This document shows, one piece after another, positions 13,406 through 27,598 of a stretch of 64,000 nucleotides of DNA (positions are counted from its first letter, which is position 1; each line of letters opens with the position of its first letter). The translations under genes and the position numbers were made by a program. Source of the DNA: Lucifuga dentata (taxonomy: Eukaryota; Chordata; Actinopteri; Ophidiiformes; Bythitidae); assembly GCA_014773175.1 (NCBI GenBank), contig VXCM01002616.1:14140-78139 (forward strand), in the 5' to 3' direction. The notes under the pieces are model-generated. The model was not told where the DNA came from and did not search any database. It saw only the letters and a list, made by a program, of their open reading frames with translations.

Positions 13406-16400
13406 TTTAGGACACAGCTGCAGGTCAAGGAGGAGCAGGTGGTGGGTGGAGATGGCTTTGATACAGCTGATGTTTTAGTAGAATTCTAAGGAAGCTGCAG
13501 TCAAATTTACACCATAAATATTTTCTCAAAAGAGCGACATTTCTATCGTCGACAGTGATTTGGCAATTCATGTTTAGTGAGTAAAAAAAACAAGGTAGGC
13601 AGCTGTATTCATTTATTATTACTGCTCTGTGTTAATTTCCATAAATTGAATGAAAGTTAATTCAAGGTTCTCTCCCCGCACCTCAACCTTCCTTTTGAAT
13701 ACTCCTCTGCTATTTACACCAGCTCTTCTGAGGTAGATCATTTTCCAAACAAATTCGGGCTTCAAAGAAAAATGCATGGACCTTGATAAATCCAATGGAT
13801 TGCTAAACAAACTTGTATATTTCCTCTTTGTTAATTGTACTTTCTTCTCTAAAATGCATAGGCAATGACTAAAGAAGTGCACTTCATTCCTGATATACAA
13901 AGCCGGCTCAGATGACAAAATGTGCTTCAGCCTGGTGCACCTGATAATAACACACACACACACACAACCCCAGGTATCGAATTTGTCAAAAACAGGGTGC
14001 AAAAGGCTTAGCAAATCAGGCCATCAGATGTTCTGAAGGGGGAGAAATGTGTTTGCCATTTGGCTGTCACAGATGGTGATGAATTAGTCAAAATTTGACA
14101 ACAGAATATTCTGAACATATTCTTAGCATGTGTGTATCAGGATCACTAAAGCAAACAGAATGAAAACTTACAGTAATGGACACTTCATTACTACATGTGA
14201 CAAAATATCACTAAGATTTAACTGGATGATTGACCACCTAAACCCCCCTAAAACTAAAGGCCTCAGCATTCAGACTTTAAAAAGTGTGTTGGGATTTTTG
14301 GGTGAGGAAGTTTGTTCAAGATTTGTTCAAAGGCTTGGTTTCTTTGTCCTTCATATTGGGACACTGGGACTCAGACTGCAGTGTTCATGTGTTTGTTGAT
14401 GGCTTCTTCTAAGGCACTTGTAAATGCCATGCATATTATTAATATTTGGTTATGACAACAGTGTGTGAAGACTGACATGAAGACTGACTGACATGCCAAT
14501 AATGTCCCTGGGAAGTTAGTTGGAATTTCAATGAATGCAGCTTTGAAGTATCGTGAGAACCTGCTAAGGCTACAGAATATCTGCTCACAGGCTGTGGTGA
14601 GCTAGTCTGGGTCGAAGTCAAGGGACCATTTTGTAATCCCATTTCATCCCTGGTCCGAACATTTCAAATTCATGCTAAAAGGCATGTGAAAAGGCATTTA
14701 CTGTCAGAGTTCCCAGGCTTTGAATGCTCTCCCTGAGGAGCTAAGGTTATCTCAATACATTTTACCTTTGAAATCTCTTCTTAAGAAAATACCTTCTACA
14801 GCTGCCAATTTTTATACCGACTGCCTCCTTTGCATTGATTTATGTCCTGTTAATGGAGTAAAGGGCTGGGGTATGTATAGATTTTAATCCTTCACACAAA
14901 TCTGTTCATTTGAAGGAGATGGATAAACAATTCTTCATTACTCTGTAGCTGAAAGCAAATTCAAACAGTGGTATCATTCAATCTTTCATAAAATGAATTG
15001 CCTTGAGGTAAAAAAAAATCCCAGACTATTTAGTATAATACATTCCAATACATTAGGACTGCAACTCACGCAGCCACTCAAAATATCTAGTTAGGAAACA
15101 AATAAGGCAATAATTAACTAATAAAGGACAGGAAGTGGTGATGGGAATATGGAACCCTCACACTAACAGAAGGATTGTCAGCCTCTGATTGCTCAATTTA
15201 ACTGCTGTGGATGGAGCTGTACTCAGGAAAACACACATACATATTGTGTACTTACATGTACAGTATATGTTAATTACACATTATACTGCATATAACATAA
15301 CATTAATCAATAAAAGAAAGATGTGTCTCATTCTCAGTAAATGCATGTGCCATGGACTTGAACTGTGACATTAATATTAATTTCCACTCAGAAAATTTCC
15401 ATTATTATGAAAGCTTTAATTTGACAGAATGTTTCTTTGAAGGACACAAGGTCACACTTTTGTTAAGTAAACAATTCCCAGTTTGAAATCAAGTGCCTCT
15501 TACTCAGCCTGCTCTGTTAACAGAAATTTTTGCTATGTGGTCTTTAATAATGAAGCAGAACCTGTTCAGTGTTTTTGCAGCAGTCAGAAAGGGATTAAAG
15601 CCATCAGGAACATGATTTTGTAGTTTTATATGATAGATGGTAGTCCATATTTACTCAATGCATACACTCCTATTCTATTATTTATTATCTGCAAAGGTTT
15701 GTTTTTAAGAGTGTTTAATGTCCTGGAAAACTACATTATCAAGCAATTTGGAAAAGGATATGAGAAATGTAAAGTCAATCATAAACCATTCGTGTCTTTT
15801 TCTTCACATCTTCTTCTTACTGTCCTATAGAGAGGCAAAATCCCACCAGTGCCCTTGAAAAGCACAGCGGATATTCAGGTTCCTGGTTATACTTGACCAG
15901 ACTAGCCCTCAGGAGATTTCTTTGTCCTTGGCAGGACAAGGAGCAATGGTGGAGAACTGAATGTGGAAGGCAAAGGTGGGTGAGCCTGTGTCCTTCCTCA
16001 TGGTCCTCATTCCCATCACCACCTCCTCTTCCCTGATGAGCCCATTAGGTAGCCCAGACCCACCACCAAGGGGGCCATTTACTTGATTGACTAAAGTGAG
16101 AAAGCAGATATTTTTTCTTGTCCATCAATAATGGCCCAATCAGCCCCCTGAGGTGTTTCCAGGCTCTACACTGACACTTCACACTGATTCACTCAGCTTG
16201 CAGGAATACCAAAGGCACACTGGATTCACCATACCAAAGCCACTTTCACACATAAAACCTGTAACTTTGTGACACACCTAGGTTGGCCAGATGGCAAAAA
16301 AAAAAATATGCTGAATTTTTTTCAACAATATCATAAGAAAAGATCTTTTTTGTTTTTGTTTTTTTTTGTTTGTTGTTTTTCCTGTGCACTAGCGCTACAA

Positions 16401-17466
16401 GAAAGAAGGGCTGAGTTGGACAATAATGACAAGAAAGAAAGAAAAGCATTCTGAATTGTCATGTAGGTTGCCTGACTGCCACAATGATTTCTGCTCTGGC
16501 CTGTACATTTGCTGCAGCAAGTTTTGATTCAAATACATCCAGTAGTACTTCAGAACAAAAGCATTTTAATGAGAAGGCCTTCAAAATAAAGGCAGCTCAA
16601 GAAATGCTGACAGTTTCAGGGAGGTTACCAAAGTTGACTTTATAAAGTTTCTCTAAGAATAGTTTAAGAGAATTCCAGTGATGATGAAGTTGCATTGATG
16701 AAAATGAGAAACACATTTCCTTTACGCCCCAGTTCTATGGATATATAGCACATATAGAGCAGTGTTCACCTCTGCTGTAAGCTACATACAATGGATACCA
16801 GTAATTCTATATGAGAAACAGGGGACCTTACATTTATTAGCACTCATCAAATGTGATGGTGTGTCTGGCCTCAGGTCAGGAAGTTACACTGCAGGTGTTT
16901 ATAGGGATCTCTGCTTACCCTTTTTTTATTTTTTATTTTTTTTTAAATAATCACATATGCCTTGCACAGCTGATGCTAAACATCAAAATCTTATAAAATC
17001 GTTTTGCTTAAGGAATCTTTGAGGATGGTCAGTGGCTGCCTTTCTGAATATGTCTGTTTGGTTGTGATTAGTTAGCTTAAGTTCCATTCCTTCTGCCTCC
17101 TTGTTTGACTTTATCTTATTTGTTTCATATTGTCATGAAACATTTGATTGTTGAACAGATTCCGGTAAATCTTACGCCCTGTTATTTCCACATTTACATC
17201 CTAATCAAGATACAACTACAGTATATCTCAGTGGCTGTTCAATAAATATGTAATGCTATAGATTTTCACTGATGTATTAAAACATGTATTGAATTACTTT
17301 TATGTATTTGGCTGTGGTTCAGAAAATAACAGCACCAGTTACCAGTTATACCAGTTACAATTCTTTATAGTACACATTTGAAAGCTGCATATGTTTCCCA
17401 AAAATTGCATTCTCTACACTGTGTAGTACAACTCAGATTTCTAGAACATCAGCACTTTAGGAATCA

Positions 17467-17880
<414 letters not shown>

Positions 17881-18335
17881 TTAGGATTTGTCCTGTTTTC
17901 CTCCACAATGGCCACCTGAAACAGTTGGAAACCGTTCTATGTAGAACTGAATACAGTTTCTTTCTACCACAGTTGTCTTTATTAAACCTTTATATAAATT
18001 TGCATCTGCTGTTGAGAAGCAATGGTAAAACTGACCCTTGCAAATATTCTGAACCTTTGTGCATGTACCTGAAGGAGAAGGACACACACTAATGACATGT
18101 AATTTAAGACTTAGCTGACAGGCAGTGCACTTGTTTGAAAAAAATAAGGTGCAATGTACCAACATCACATATTTGAAATTACTGAAAAATCATACTAATA
18201 ATAGCACTAAACAGGCATGTCTGCCTGCTTGTCTATTTAATTAGCATGTGTCTGACATGGCTCATCTTAACACTTCACAGGCTAATCACAGCTATAGCCA
18301 GGTAAATACAGATATAGACTGCAAAGATATACTTA

Positions 18336-19138
18336 GTCTAGCTTCCAAAAGTTTGTAATCACCCCGGAATCTTCCAGTTTTAAATAGAAGTTGATACTTG
18401 TATTCACCAAGGTGGCATTAAATTGATTTAAATATATATAGCCAAGATATTAAGAGCGTTGCAAATGGGTATTACTGCTAGCAATGACTGATTTATAATT
18501 AATAATTCACAGAAAACTGCAAAGCTTCATTTTCAGCCATTCTCTAGTGTCCTAGTGACAAACTTTTTTAGTTGATCCTTAATCATGTTTAATGCCAAAT
18601 GTTTATTAGAGACATCTTTGTAATTGTGTTAGCACAACTGAAACTCACTACGCTGTTCGCTTAAGCAGGTAATTTGTCTTTGCAAGACACTGGCATTCCT
18701 AAACTTCAATTCTGGCTTCAAACACTGCCAAGGCAAAACAGCTTTCCCAAGAAACATGTGAGTCTATTGTTGTATTGTGAAATAAAGGTTATCCATGTGT
18801 TCTGCCAAGACAATGAAGATTTCATACAAAGGTGTCTTCCACTGTCATAAGAGAAAAGGGCAAACTGGATCAAGAGGATAAGTACATCAGATGCAGTTTG
18901 AGAAGCAGATGCCTTATAGGTCCTCAGTTGGCTGCTTCTTTAAATAATACGTACCAAATAACAGCGTCATCTATAACAGTGAAAAGGCAACTCTGGATGC
19001 TGGCTTTGAAGATAGAGTTTCTAAGAAAAAGCAAAATCTGAAACTGGCAAATAAAAAGAAAAATCATCCACCATCCACTCTGTGATTTTTGTTTATTTGC
19101 CCATTTTAACCTTTTCTTTTTATTTGCCAGTTTCAGAT
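18336..19138 (+). mobile_element. Tc1-like transposon remnant with internal fold-back
   Basis: The left end GCTTCCAAAAGTTTGTAATC (18341-18360) resembles the TIR of a common fish Tc1-like family. About 450 nt on, transposase-like pieces appear on the plus strand: MKISYKGVFHC from about 18812, then QEDKYIRCSLRSRCLIGPQL, AASLNN, ITVKRQL, and KKKQNLKLANKKK up to 19062. These correspond to the paired helix-turn-helix DNA-binding part of Tc1 transposase (compare GPQLAASLN and LRLANKNKRLRWA in the family). The next stretch, 19063-19138, is inverted, and on the minus strand it reads LKLANKKKRLKWANKQKSQS. The DDE catalytic domain is absent, there are frameshifts, and no matching right TIR was found. 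Confidence 0.8.
19036..19138. repeat. 27-bp perfect inverted repeat within Tc1 relic
   Basis: Arm 19036-19062 (starts ATCTGAAACTGGCAAATAAA) and arm 19112-19138 (ends TATTTGCCAGTTTCAGAT) are exact reverse complements with 49 nt between. Both encode the LKLANKKK part of Tc1 transposase on opposite strands. Confidence 0.92.
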
Positions 19139-20155
19139 GGCCAGCACTGGCCAGCATCCTGCATGCTGGCAAGTGCAGTTATTATAGAAATATTAAAAAT
19201 TGTTATAACCGTATAATAAATATTGGTGGCAGCACACTGATTTTCAACCTTAAAATCTGCTCATTATAATGTCAGAGATACTTCATAAATTGAAGAAATA
19301 ACGAAAAAAAAAACTGTAAAGTTATACCAGTTCACCTAAACTACTGTGTAATTTTGCAGCTAATGAATTGAATGTTCATTTAAACTTTGTTTAGCATCAA
19401 ATCTGTTCACCATCAAAACTGTTTCCTGTCCCCTTCATGATAACATTGAAATAAAAGATGCATCTCTCATTAAACATGTTTTTCAGTAAATAATCAGCTA
19501 AAGTCCCAATACTTGTTACCAGCAGTTGTGGTTTGTGGGTGTATTTGTCAGTGGAATCACAGAAGCCATAAAAATTAAGGAAAAATATGACAGAGAGAGA
19601 GAAAAAAAAAAACAGTTCTGAAAAAGGAATGGAATGGAAACAAAAACAGTGTTGGCTGTAAATTATGTGGCAAAGCAGCAACCACAGAAATATCCTACGG
19701 ATTTCTGCATAGTCCAGTGCTTTGAGGCAGCCTTCAGATCTAACCCATAATGTTTCATTAATGCTCAGATTTATTTGTGTGTATGACCAAGCTGTCAGAT
19801 GCTCGTCCTACCCTCATATCAACATTGCCATCCTGCCAAAGTCCTCATACACACATGCATGTGCGCACATACATATAAATATTCATTCATTCACACACTC
19901 ACTTTTCCCCTTCTCTCAATTGAATTGATTTGTCTGTATACAATAAAGAAAAATCACAATAAAACCAAGTAAGTGGGTGACAGCTCTAGCAGAGGAAAGC
20001 TTGAGCATGGCTTATTTCCCTGGGGAGTTAAATAGCTCTGCATTGAGGAGCTACTTCATCAGCAGGGAAGTACATAATCACAACATTGGGACAATCACAA
20101 GGGAAACTTCATTTCCACTCCAAAAACAACACAGCAAAGAAAAGCTTTGATCAGA

Positions 20156-20185
20156 TAAAGAGAATGATTTTACTCATTCTCTTTA
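20156..20185. repeat. short hairpin, 12-bp stem
   Basis: TAAAGAGAATGA pairs perfectly with TCATTCTCTTTA across a 6-nt loop. No poly-T run or gene neighbour suggests a transcriptional role. Confidence 0.7.
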
Positions 20186-20572
20186 CTTTTGAATTCTCTC
20201 TACTCAGGATGTTCTGCTTTTTTCAGATTTAAGACTTCTAATTTAAAGTTTTGCTGAGAAAATTTGAATTAATTTTAATTTTAAACAATTTAAATTAATT
20301 CAGTGTATTTCACTAAATTCCTCTGATAGTAAAAAGCTAAGCTCCTACCAACTTCTTTATTGCAGAAGTGGACCAGTCAGCTGTTTGGTAGCAATACTCA
20401 GCAATAAAACCACCCAAGGTTCCAAACTGTGGCGATGCCTCAGTCATTTAATTTGTTCAGTTGTAATTGGGTGACCTGGGTGCAAATCTCAGCAGGTTAT
20501 AAGGAAGGTAACATTCCATTCATTTAGGAAGCTTATGGATAAGGGATGCTTGTGTGTATGTGTGTGTGCCTG

Positions 20573-20574
<2 letters not shown>

Positions 20575-20621
<47 letters not shown>
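20575..20621. repeat. (GA)n microsatellite
   Basis: Uninterrupted GA dinucleotides preceded by a GT-rich lead-in. Confidence 0.95.
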
Positions 20622-20624
<3 letters not shown>

Positions 20625-21770
20625 GAAAGTGTTATTGCTGTAATAATGACAGGAAGGTGAAATAAAGTGGATTCTTTTTTACTTCATGTTTCCCCTCACA
20701 ATAAGCCAACCACTTAGGCTTATAGGTTTATAAACTTTATACTTGCCACTAACTTTGCGTACACGTAAACAAGATAGTTTTCTCACATCTGCGATGTTCA
20801 TTTGAAGCTGTGGCTATATGTGTACTCTACAATTAATGTTACGTGTTTGCAAGAGCAAGATGTAGTACCTGCAAAAGTCGTAGCAATCACAACCAGCAAA
20901 ATCTAATAGTTATGAAGAGGAGCTGATCAGGAATAAGTAAAATGCTGACCTCCTCAAATGTTGCCATCTTTGTTTACACTGTGGATTTTATGCTTCGGCT
21001 CTCATACTGCTCCCGGTGGACTGACAAGTCAGATTTACATAAAGAACGTTAACAGGTGTGTGAGAAACTCAACTTGTGTAGAACATGTCACCCAGAGTAT
21101 CACCCAATTAGAGTGTCACCAAGAGATGTTTGTGTTCTTCATTGTGATGGGAGGCTGTAGGTTGCAACCCTCCAGTTGTGTCTACAACTACATAGCAAGT
21201 TGCTGTTATCTGCTACAGTATTTGCCATGTTATCACGCAATAGTTTGTTGATGTAGCTTAACATGGAAGGAATGGTAATATAAACACTGTTTATTGGCAC
21301 TATACTAAACGATTGCACTTACTGATGTGGCATCAAGCCAGTTTTTGTTTTGTTTTTTAAGTGATATCTTTGTATGCTGGTGTAGATGTTATTTCAGCAT
21401 GCCAGCTAATTAGCTCCTCAATTGTTTTTCTCTGTATGGTTTTCATGGTTACCATGGTCACGCAGTGAACACACAGCAGCAAACTGAAAAAGTTTAACAA
21501 TCATCAACTCTGGTGGCAAAGCAAAAAGCTGTGTGCACACAAAAGTGGCAGCTGCCCCGCGTTTTTTTAGTTGATGCTGCTGCCGGCATCAATGCTACGC
21601 TAACAACACTAGTCGTGTTTCACTGGAAACAACGGAGGCGGCAGGGGCTAACCTCTTACTGTCTGAAAACAACTTTAGACTTTTTTTTTTTTTAACTTTT
21701 GAGGCCATGTTACAAGCTCTACAGGCATGGATGGAATACAACATGGACAGAAAAAAAAATTCTACTAAGC

Positions 21771-21905
21771 TGCTAAAGTCAGAAAATTAACCATGACTAA
21801 ATTAATAAATACATAATACAAATTCACAATTTTGTGTNTGCTAAAGTCAGAAAATTAACCATGACTAAATTAATAAATACATAATACAAATTCACAATTT
21901 TGTGT
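21771..21905. other. 67-nt duplication flanking a single N (assembly gap)
   Basis: 21771-21837 and 21839-21905 are identical, separated only by N at 21838. Most simply read as two overlapping contig ends not merged. Confidence 0.85.
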
Positions 21906-22397
21906 ATCTATTTTAACACAAACAATAATGTTTATTTATTCCTTCAGTGCTGTGTAAAGGGTGTTACTGTTTAGTAAAGCTCTTGACATAGACTATAAAC
22001 ATGAATGTAAATCAAATCGAACAGTGTAAATTACTCATTCCACCTAAATCTACATGCTCTTGCTTTGCTGTCAATGGCGGTATGCATCCCTGTAATTATA
22101 ATTTTATGCTGCTGCATTTTATATATTAAGTCCTGATAGAGAAAGAAAATTGTCTGTTTCTTCATTTCCTGGTCCCTTCGTAAACCACTGCTCTAACCTA
22201 AGAGTCTCCTCAAAAAGAGGCACACACAGTGGTGTTGGAAACAATGCTGAAAGAAGACAGGCGGGAGTGTGAAAGTGTATGTGTGAATGAAGAAGAAATG
22301 GAATTCCTCAAGTGTATTAGCATGCAATTGTTTGAGTATAGGAAAGTGTGAGTATGATTGTGCATAGTGTGTGTTCTCTCCAGGAAATTATACTCAC

Positions 22398-22499
22398 CAC
22401 AATGCCAAACTGCTCCGACTCCACTAGCTCTTCATATTCACCCTTTAGTTCCGCCAGCGCGCTCAGCTCTTTCTGCTCCGGCAGGTTCTTTATCAGGTT
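22398..22499 (-). CDS. diaph2: diaph2-like formin, FH2 exon C
   Basis: Coding exon of 102 nt, exactly 34 codons, phase 0 at both ends. The acceptor is CCATTTGTAG and the donor is GTGAGTATAA. The product begins NLIKNLPEQKELSALAELKG and ends ESEQFGIV. This is the helical FH2 stretch that ends in the widely conserved (S/P)EQF motif. The LPEQK start favours diaph2 over diaph1, which has MPEPEQ at this point. It sits between exon B (SLIQ) and exon D (MSSVK), and the join reads through without a gap. It is GC-richer and lower in repeats than the intronic sequence around it. Confidence 0.92.
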
Positions 22500-22841
22500 C
22501 TACAAATGGGAATGCACCAAAAAACACACCCACATACACACAGCTTCTGTTAATGTAAATCCCACATAGCACAATATACTGTAACACAGACATTTGACAA
22601 TTCAAATGCCTTTCTGAATGGAAACTGTTTTATTTCATATATTTATCTATATTTTACTCCATATGTTAGTGTGGTAGGAGGGTGAGAAAGGTCATATAAT
22701 CACTGCTCACTGTTGGTTACTTTACTGTGACAATAGTGGACCTCAGCCAGTTACTGTACTCATCAATGACCTTTAGCCAACTGAACACCTACTGGATAAT
22801 TCACATGTCCTTGTAAAATACATACACATACTAAAAATACA

Positions 22842-22960
22842 CTAAAGGCCAGAAGTTTAAGGCCACCCCCAGATTTTTACAAAAATCATCAATATACTGT
22901 GTGTTTTACAATTTATTGCACATGAAATAACAAAAAATATCAAATAAAAGTAACTACTTT
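22842..22960 (+). mobile_element. possible Tc1-type terminus
   Basis: AAAGGCCAGAAGTTTAAGGC followed by CACCCCCAGATTTTTAC resembles the (C)CAAAAGTTTGAGACCACCC class of fish Tc1/mariner TIRs. No transposase coding or matching right end was recognised downstream. Confidence 0.4.
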
Positions 22961-23374
22961 TCAAGAAGAATTTGACAAGAGCACATGCACTATGATTAAA
23001 AAATTATTTTTAATGAAGGCATGCCCAGTCTGTATTAGTGCACTGGCACTCCAGTTGTGGTTGTTGTTTCAAACTGTTGAACAACAATTTGTTGTTTCAA
23101 ACTCCGTTGCCCAAACTCCCTTGCTTATGTGTTTTAACATTCTATTCAATAGCCTGCTGTCTGCCTTCTCCCAGATCATTTTGGGATTAACTTGCTACAC
23201 AATCTGCTCATACTATTGCTCTGCAACCACCCCAAGTTAAAGGAATTATAAAGATCATACATCCTTCAAAGACTCACAATTCCATCGGTTTACAAATTAT
23301 TGGTCAAAATTTCAAAGAGAAGCAAAAGATTATGAAAATTATGACTTGGCCAGAGCCTGGGAAAAAATAAATAA

Positions 23375-23379
<5 letters not shown>

Positions 23380-23415
<36 letters not shown>

Positions 23416-23443
23416 CACTGTATACACACACACACACACACAC
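23380..23443. repeat. AT/AC microsatellite
   Basis: (AT)n followed by two (AC)n blocks separated by TGTAT. Confidence 0.9.
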
Positions 23444-26400
23444 GTGTTTTCTGATAAATTTAACTTGTACATCAAAGTGTGGATAAGTACAAACAGAAAA
23501 GAGATGATGGTTGTGTGGTGGTGGTGAAGTTTTCAGATTAGGATGGAGATGAGTAGGATGACGGAAGAGGTTGTGTTTTCTGTAAATGTTAATTGTTCAC
23601 GTGAAGGTCAGCCAAGTTAATAAAATTGAGCAGAGCAACTTTCCCCTTCTTTTTCTCAGAGGACATGAGGAGGAGGAGGAGGAGGAGGTGCCCTTTTCTA
23701 GGTCTTCACAAATCTCCTTTCCTCATTAGCTGTCCAAAGTTGTTCAGTAGGCGCAAACTGGTGCAGAGTCACATGGCCAGATGGATACACAGACAGGAAA
23801 AATACAGAGAGGAGACACTGCTGCTGAGCCACAGGCCTGGCTGACCACAGCTACAGACACGGGCAGCCATTGCAGGCTACACGGCCAGAGTCTACTGCCC
23901 ACTAATGATGACAACTCTGTCCGTCCCCGAGGGAATTCAGCAGTATAAAAAGTAACCCATAATGCAGGCCTGGCAAATTCCTGTTTGGCAGGGAGCCATT
24001 ATATCAGATGTTGCTTGCTTTTGCTGAAGCCCTAATTAGGGTCTGCTAAAAAGCAAGTGTCTTGCTAAGGCTTTTGATCATTTTGGTAGAAGCACAAAGA
24101 AACTACAGCATTTCCTTGTGAAGCTCGTGAATGATGAATTATTTGTGTTACAAAAAATAATAAAAGTGGTATGGAAGTTAAATGATCGTTTGACAGTTTT
24201 TGTGTCAGAGCAACTGAGAAATTGCACATAGCACAAACTTAAAGCTAATTATTCAAACATGACCTTTCATGAAGAAATTCTTACTAATCATGAAGATCAA
24301 CAAGTCTTGCTTCATATGGCAGATTACTATGTCATTAAAAACAGACAAGAAATGAAAACAGTGTCTGCTTCCTCAGTCTAATTTAGTAGTAAAGACTGAA
24401 TAGAGTTTGTCCATTTTTTTTGAGAAATGGAAACAAAACATAAAGTTTAAGATTAATTAATTATGAATTGAAAGCTATGGAAGAATGGTGAGAAAGCTGC
24501 AAACTGAGCAAAAACAGTATCTCTTCTTATGATAAAAACATAAATTCCATTTTCTCTTAAGCTGTAAGGAACACTGGCAACTGGCGTAAGGACAAAGCTC
24601 TCCATGACAATGTATCATTGTTTCTGAATAGAACTGCATCGGTGCACTAAGAAACAATTTACACAGTGCAATAATTGTTGCTAATGCTCTGGAAAATCCT
24701 ATTATTTGTGTGTTCTTCTCTGTTATTGTTTTATTTTTTTTTTTTTTTTTTTTNTTTTTTTTTTTTTTTTTTTATGTCTGGCTCTCATAAGTCTTTCACA
24801 GTGTGTGGTGATGGTGGTCTGTTTCTGTTAAGTCTGGCTTTGCATATGAACACATTAATTTTCTTCAGCAGAGGAATTGTTGCCAAATTGACAAATGTCA
24901 CCATATTTCTTCAATCTATTTAAATATATTTACCTATTTAAAAATAGTTTTACTATGTGGCTGGCACAAACTGAATAAACTAAACCATGTATCAACATTT
25001 AGAGAAATATGCATATTCTCTGTCAGAGGAGGAGACAAGAAATGTGTCTCAATTTAATTATGTCTCAACTTAGTCCACAAAGACTAGAAGCAGAGGCAAA
25101 GAGCTAGCCTAGCTCTTTCAATGGTCCCTTTCACATGTTAAAAAGCACAGCTTAAGCATTGAAATCATTTCTTGACCAACAGCAGCCAGGCTGCACAAAC
25201 CATCTCAGAAGTCCTGCCATCAGTAAAGCTGCTAGATTTGCACACTTTTGTAACTCAGAACAAAACCCATGTGACACTGAAATGAAGGTTGGACTGGGGA
25301 TGGTAGACTAATTTTACTCATTTAGAGGTTAAGATGTTTCTCCTGGTTTCAGTCTCCATGCTAAGCTAGGCTAAAGATGTATCTACTGAATGTACAACAA
25401 TGAAACTTATTGATTTTTGCAAGGTTCTGTTGATAAACATTATTGTGCAACATGTAGGAGTTCATTCATTGCAGTCGTCTACAAAATATGAATGATTGCA
25501 GATTTTAACAAAAAATGCAACATGCAACCACAGACATACACATACAGAGAGAGAGAGAGCACTATGACCATTCATTGGAAATGCTGTTTCCAAATTTGAG
25601 ACTTTCGTAGACGTATTTTTTTAATGAGCTGAAATTGTCTAAACATTTCCAAATACTACAATTTAACACATCTGAAAAGCTCACAAAAAAAGACCAGATA
25701 AAAGCAGCTGAAATGAAATCCACCTTGCTATTGTTTAATTTCATCTGTCTGTCATCTAGTTAATTATTAGAAGCCCCACAGAGCACCACAGAGCACAATT
25801 GACACAACGGCTGCACCATATGTGTGGGAGGCTGGGTGATGCTGCTGGGCCAGACTCCTCACTGCAGGCCACCAGACACATTCTGCAGCCTGGAAGAGAT
25901 TACTGGAAGCATGCTACAAGCACTACACATTCATTTACTGCCCTGGGCAAAGATGAAGGTGTTGCATGTACACATGCATGCCAGGATGCAGCAATCCTCT
26001 AACAAAACAGGACCAAGAAAATGTTGTTGTCAAGGTTACCCTTCATAAACCCCACTCAGTATGCAATTGTCAGTACTAAAAACATGTTTTGGATTAAATG
26101 TGTGAAAACAGCAGATGTATAAAATTCTGGAAAATTCAATTACCAACACTGTGGGAAACGCATGCATTTGTTGGTAAATACTGTATATTTTGAGGTACAG
26201 TAAATTTTATGAAGAGATACAGTATAACGGACTTTCACTATCTTTTGTTGTGAGAACAATGTACCACATAGTCTTCTCTGATGAACCGAGGGCTGGGTCG
26301 ATTTATCTTTGTTAAATTTGTAATAAAAAAAAAAAAGAAAAAAGACAGAGAGAGAGAGAGAGAGAGAAGCAGGCATCAAGTAAACAGAAAAAATGTATAA

Positions 26401-27540
26401 CAGCAGAAGCTATAAAATAAACAGAGGGACGTGTAAATAATACAGGAGAACATAAATAGAACGTATAAAGCAAACAGAAGAATGTATTAAAAAAAACAAA
26501 AGGTATAGGGTAAACAGAGAAAATGCTATATAAAAAAGCCGTAAAAAGTAAAATCATATAAAGGCTGGTATATTATAAAGTAAACCATATTTTAAATAGT
26601 TTTAAAAAGAAAATTATTTGTTTAAATGTAAACTAAAACTAACAAGCCCTAAATAAGACAAAGTCCCTACAAATTTTGATAAGCTGATACACCAAGACCC
26701 TACACTGACCCTTTACATTTCTCATATTTCAATTGCTGCACATGGAATCAATTCCAGCACCTTTCAAAAAGTACTTTTCCCTCTTCTGTCAGGGTTGTAG
26801 TTAATGGGGGTGAATGAACTTCCTCCTCCACTATTCACACAACAGCTATGGCCTTAGATTTTAGTAATATCCGTCCTTATAATACATAACAGAGAATGTC
26901 AGCTGTCACAGTTCAAAGCTTTTTCTAGTTCCAATGGTGCATGATTTTTAATACATATTTTAGCACTTATGCATATTTTATTTGATCAAACGATTTTCAG
27001 ATGAGGCATTTGTAAACTTTAAAAGTGAGTCAACCAGGGGCTTGATTTGACAGTATTGAATTTAAAGCAATTTGTTTGACCTGTACCAGACTAGTGTGTG
27101 TATTATACACACACACACACACAAAATTCCTTCTTGTAAAATGTGGATACATAACATGGCTGCTTCTTAAACTACTAACATAACAAGGTGAATCCTTTTT
27201 CACTTGATATCGTATTGTGAAAGGTCTGTATTTGGGGAATGGAAGCAGGTGTAAGGTAAAGGAGAGTAATGAGATACAGGCTACGGTTCACTAAACATTT
27301 GTTGAGGATGACAGTATCTGTACAGTGCTTTCACTTCCATACTTTGATCTCGGCTGCTGTCAACCTGTTTCCAGTGAATCAGGTTCACAGTTTCACAGCG
27401 TCTGTGAACTCATGCCAAGTTAATATAGTTTAATGGAGGTATTAGACATGCATCAGACATAAAGTTAGCCACACTGTTGAATTTATGTTGATGAAAGTAT
27501 GAAAGCAGCAGGCGTTTATGCTCTGCAATATACAAATGAC

Positions 27541-27598
27541 AAATGCTCAATATACATGTATACATATATATACATACACACACACACACACACACACC
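27541..27598. repeat. TA/CA microsatellite
   Basis: TATACATG variants leading into (CA)n, then CCGGTGTATATA. Confidence 0.85.

Noticed and set aside
26288..26320. GGGCTGGGTCGATTTATC, resembling a hAT-type end
   Set aside because: Too short and diverged, with no partner end; insufficient to call an element.
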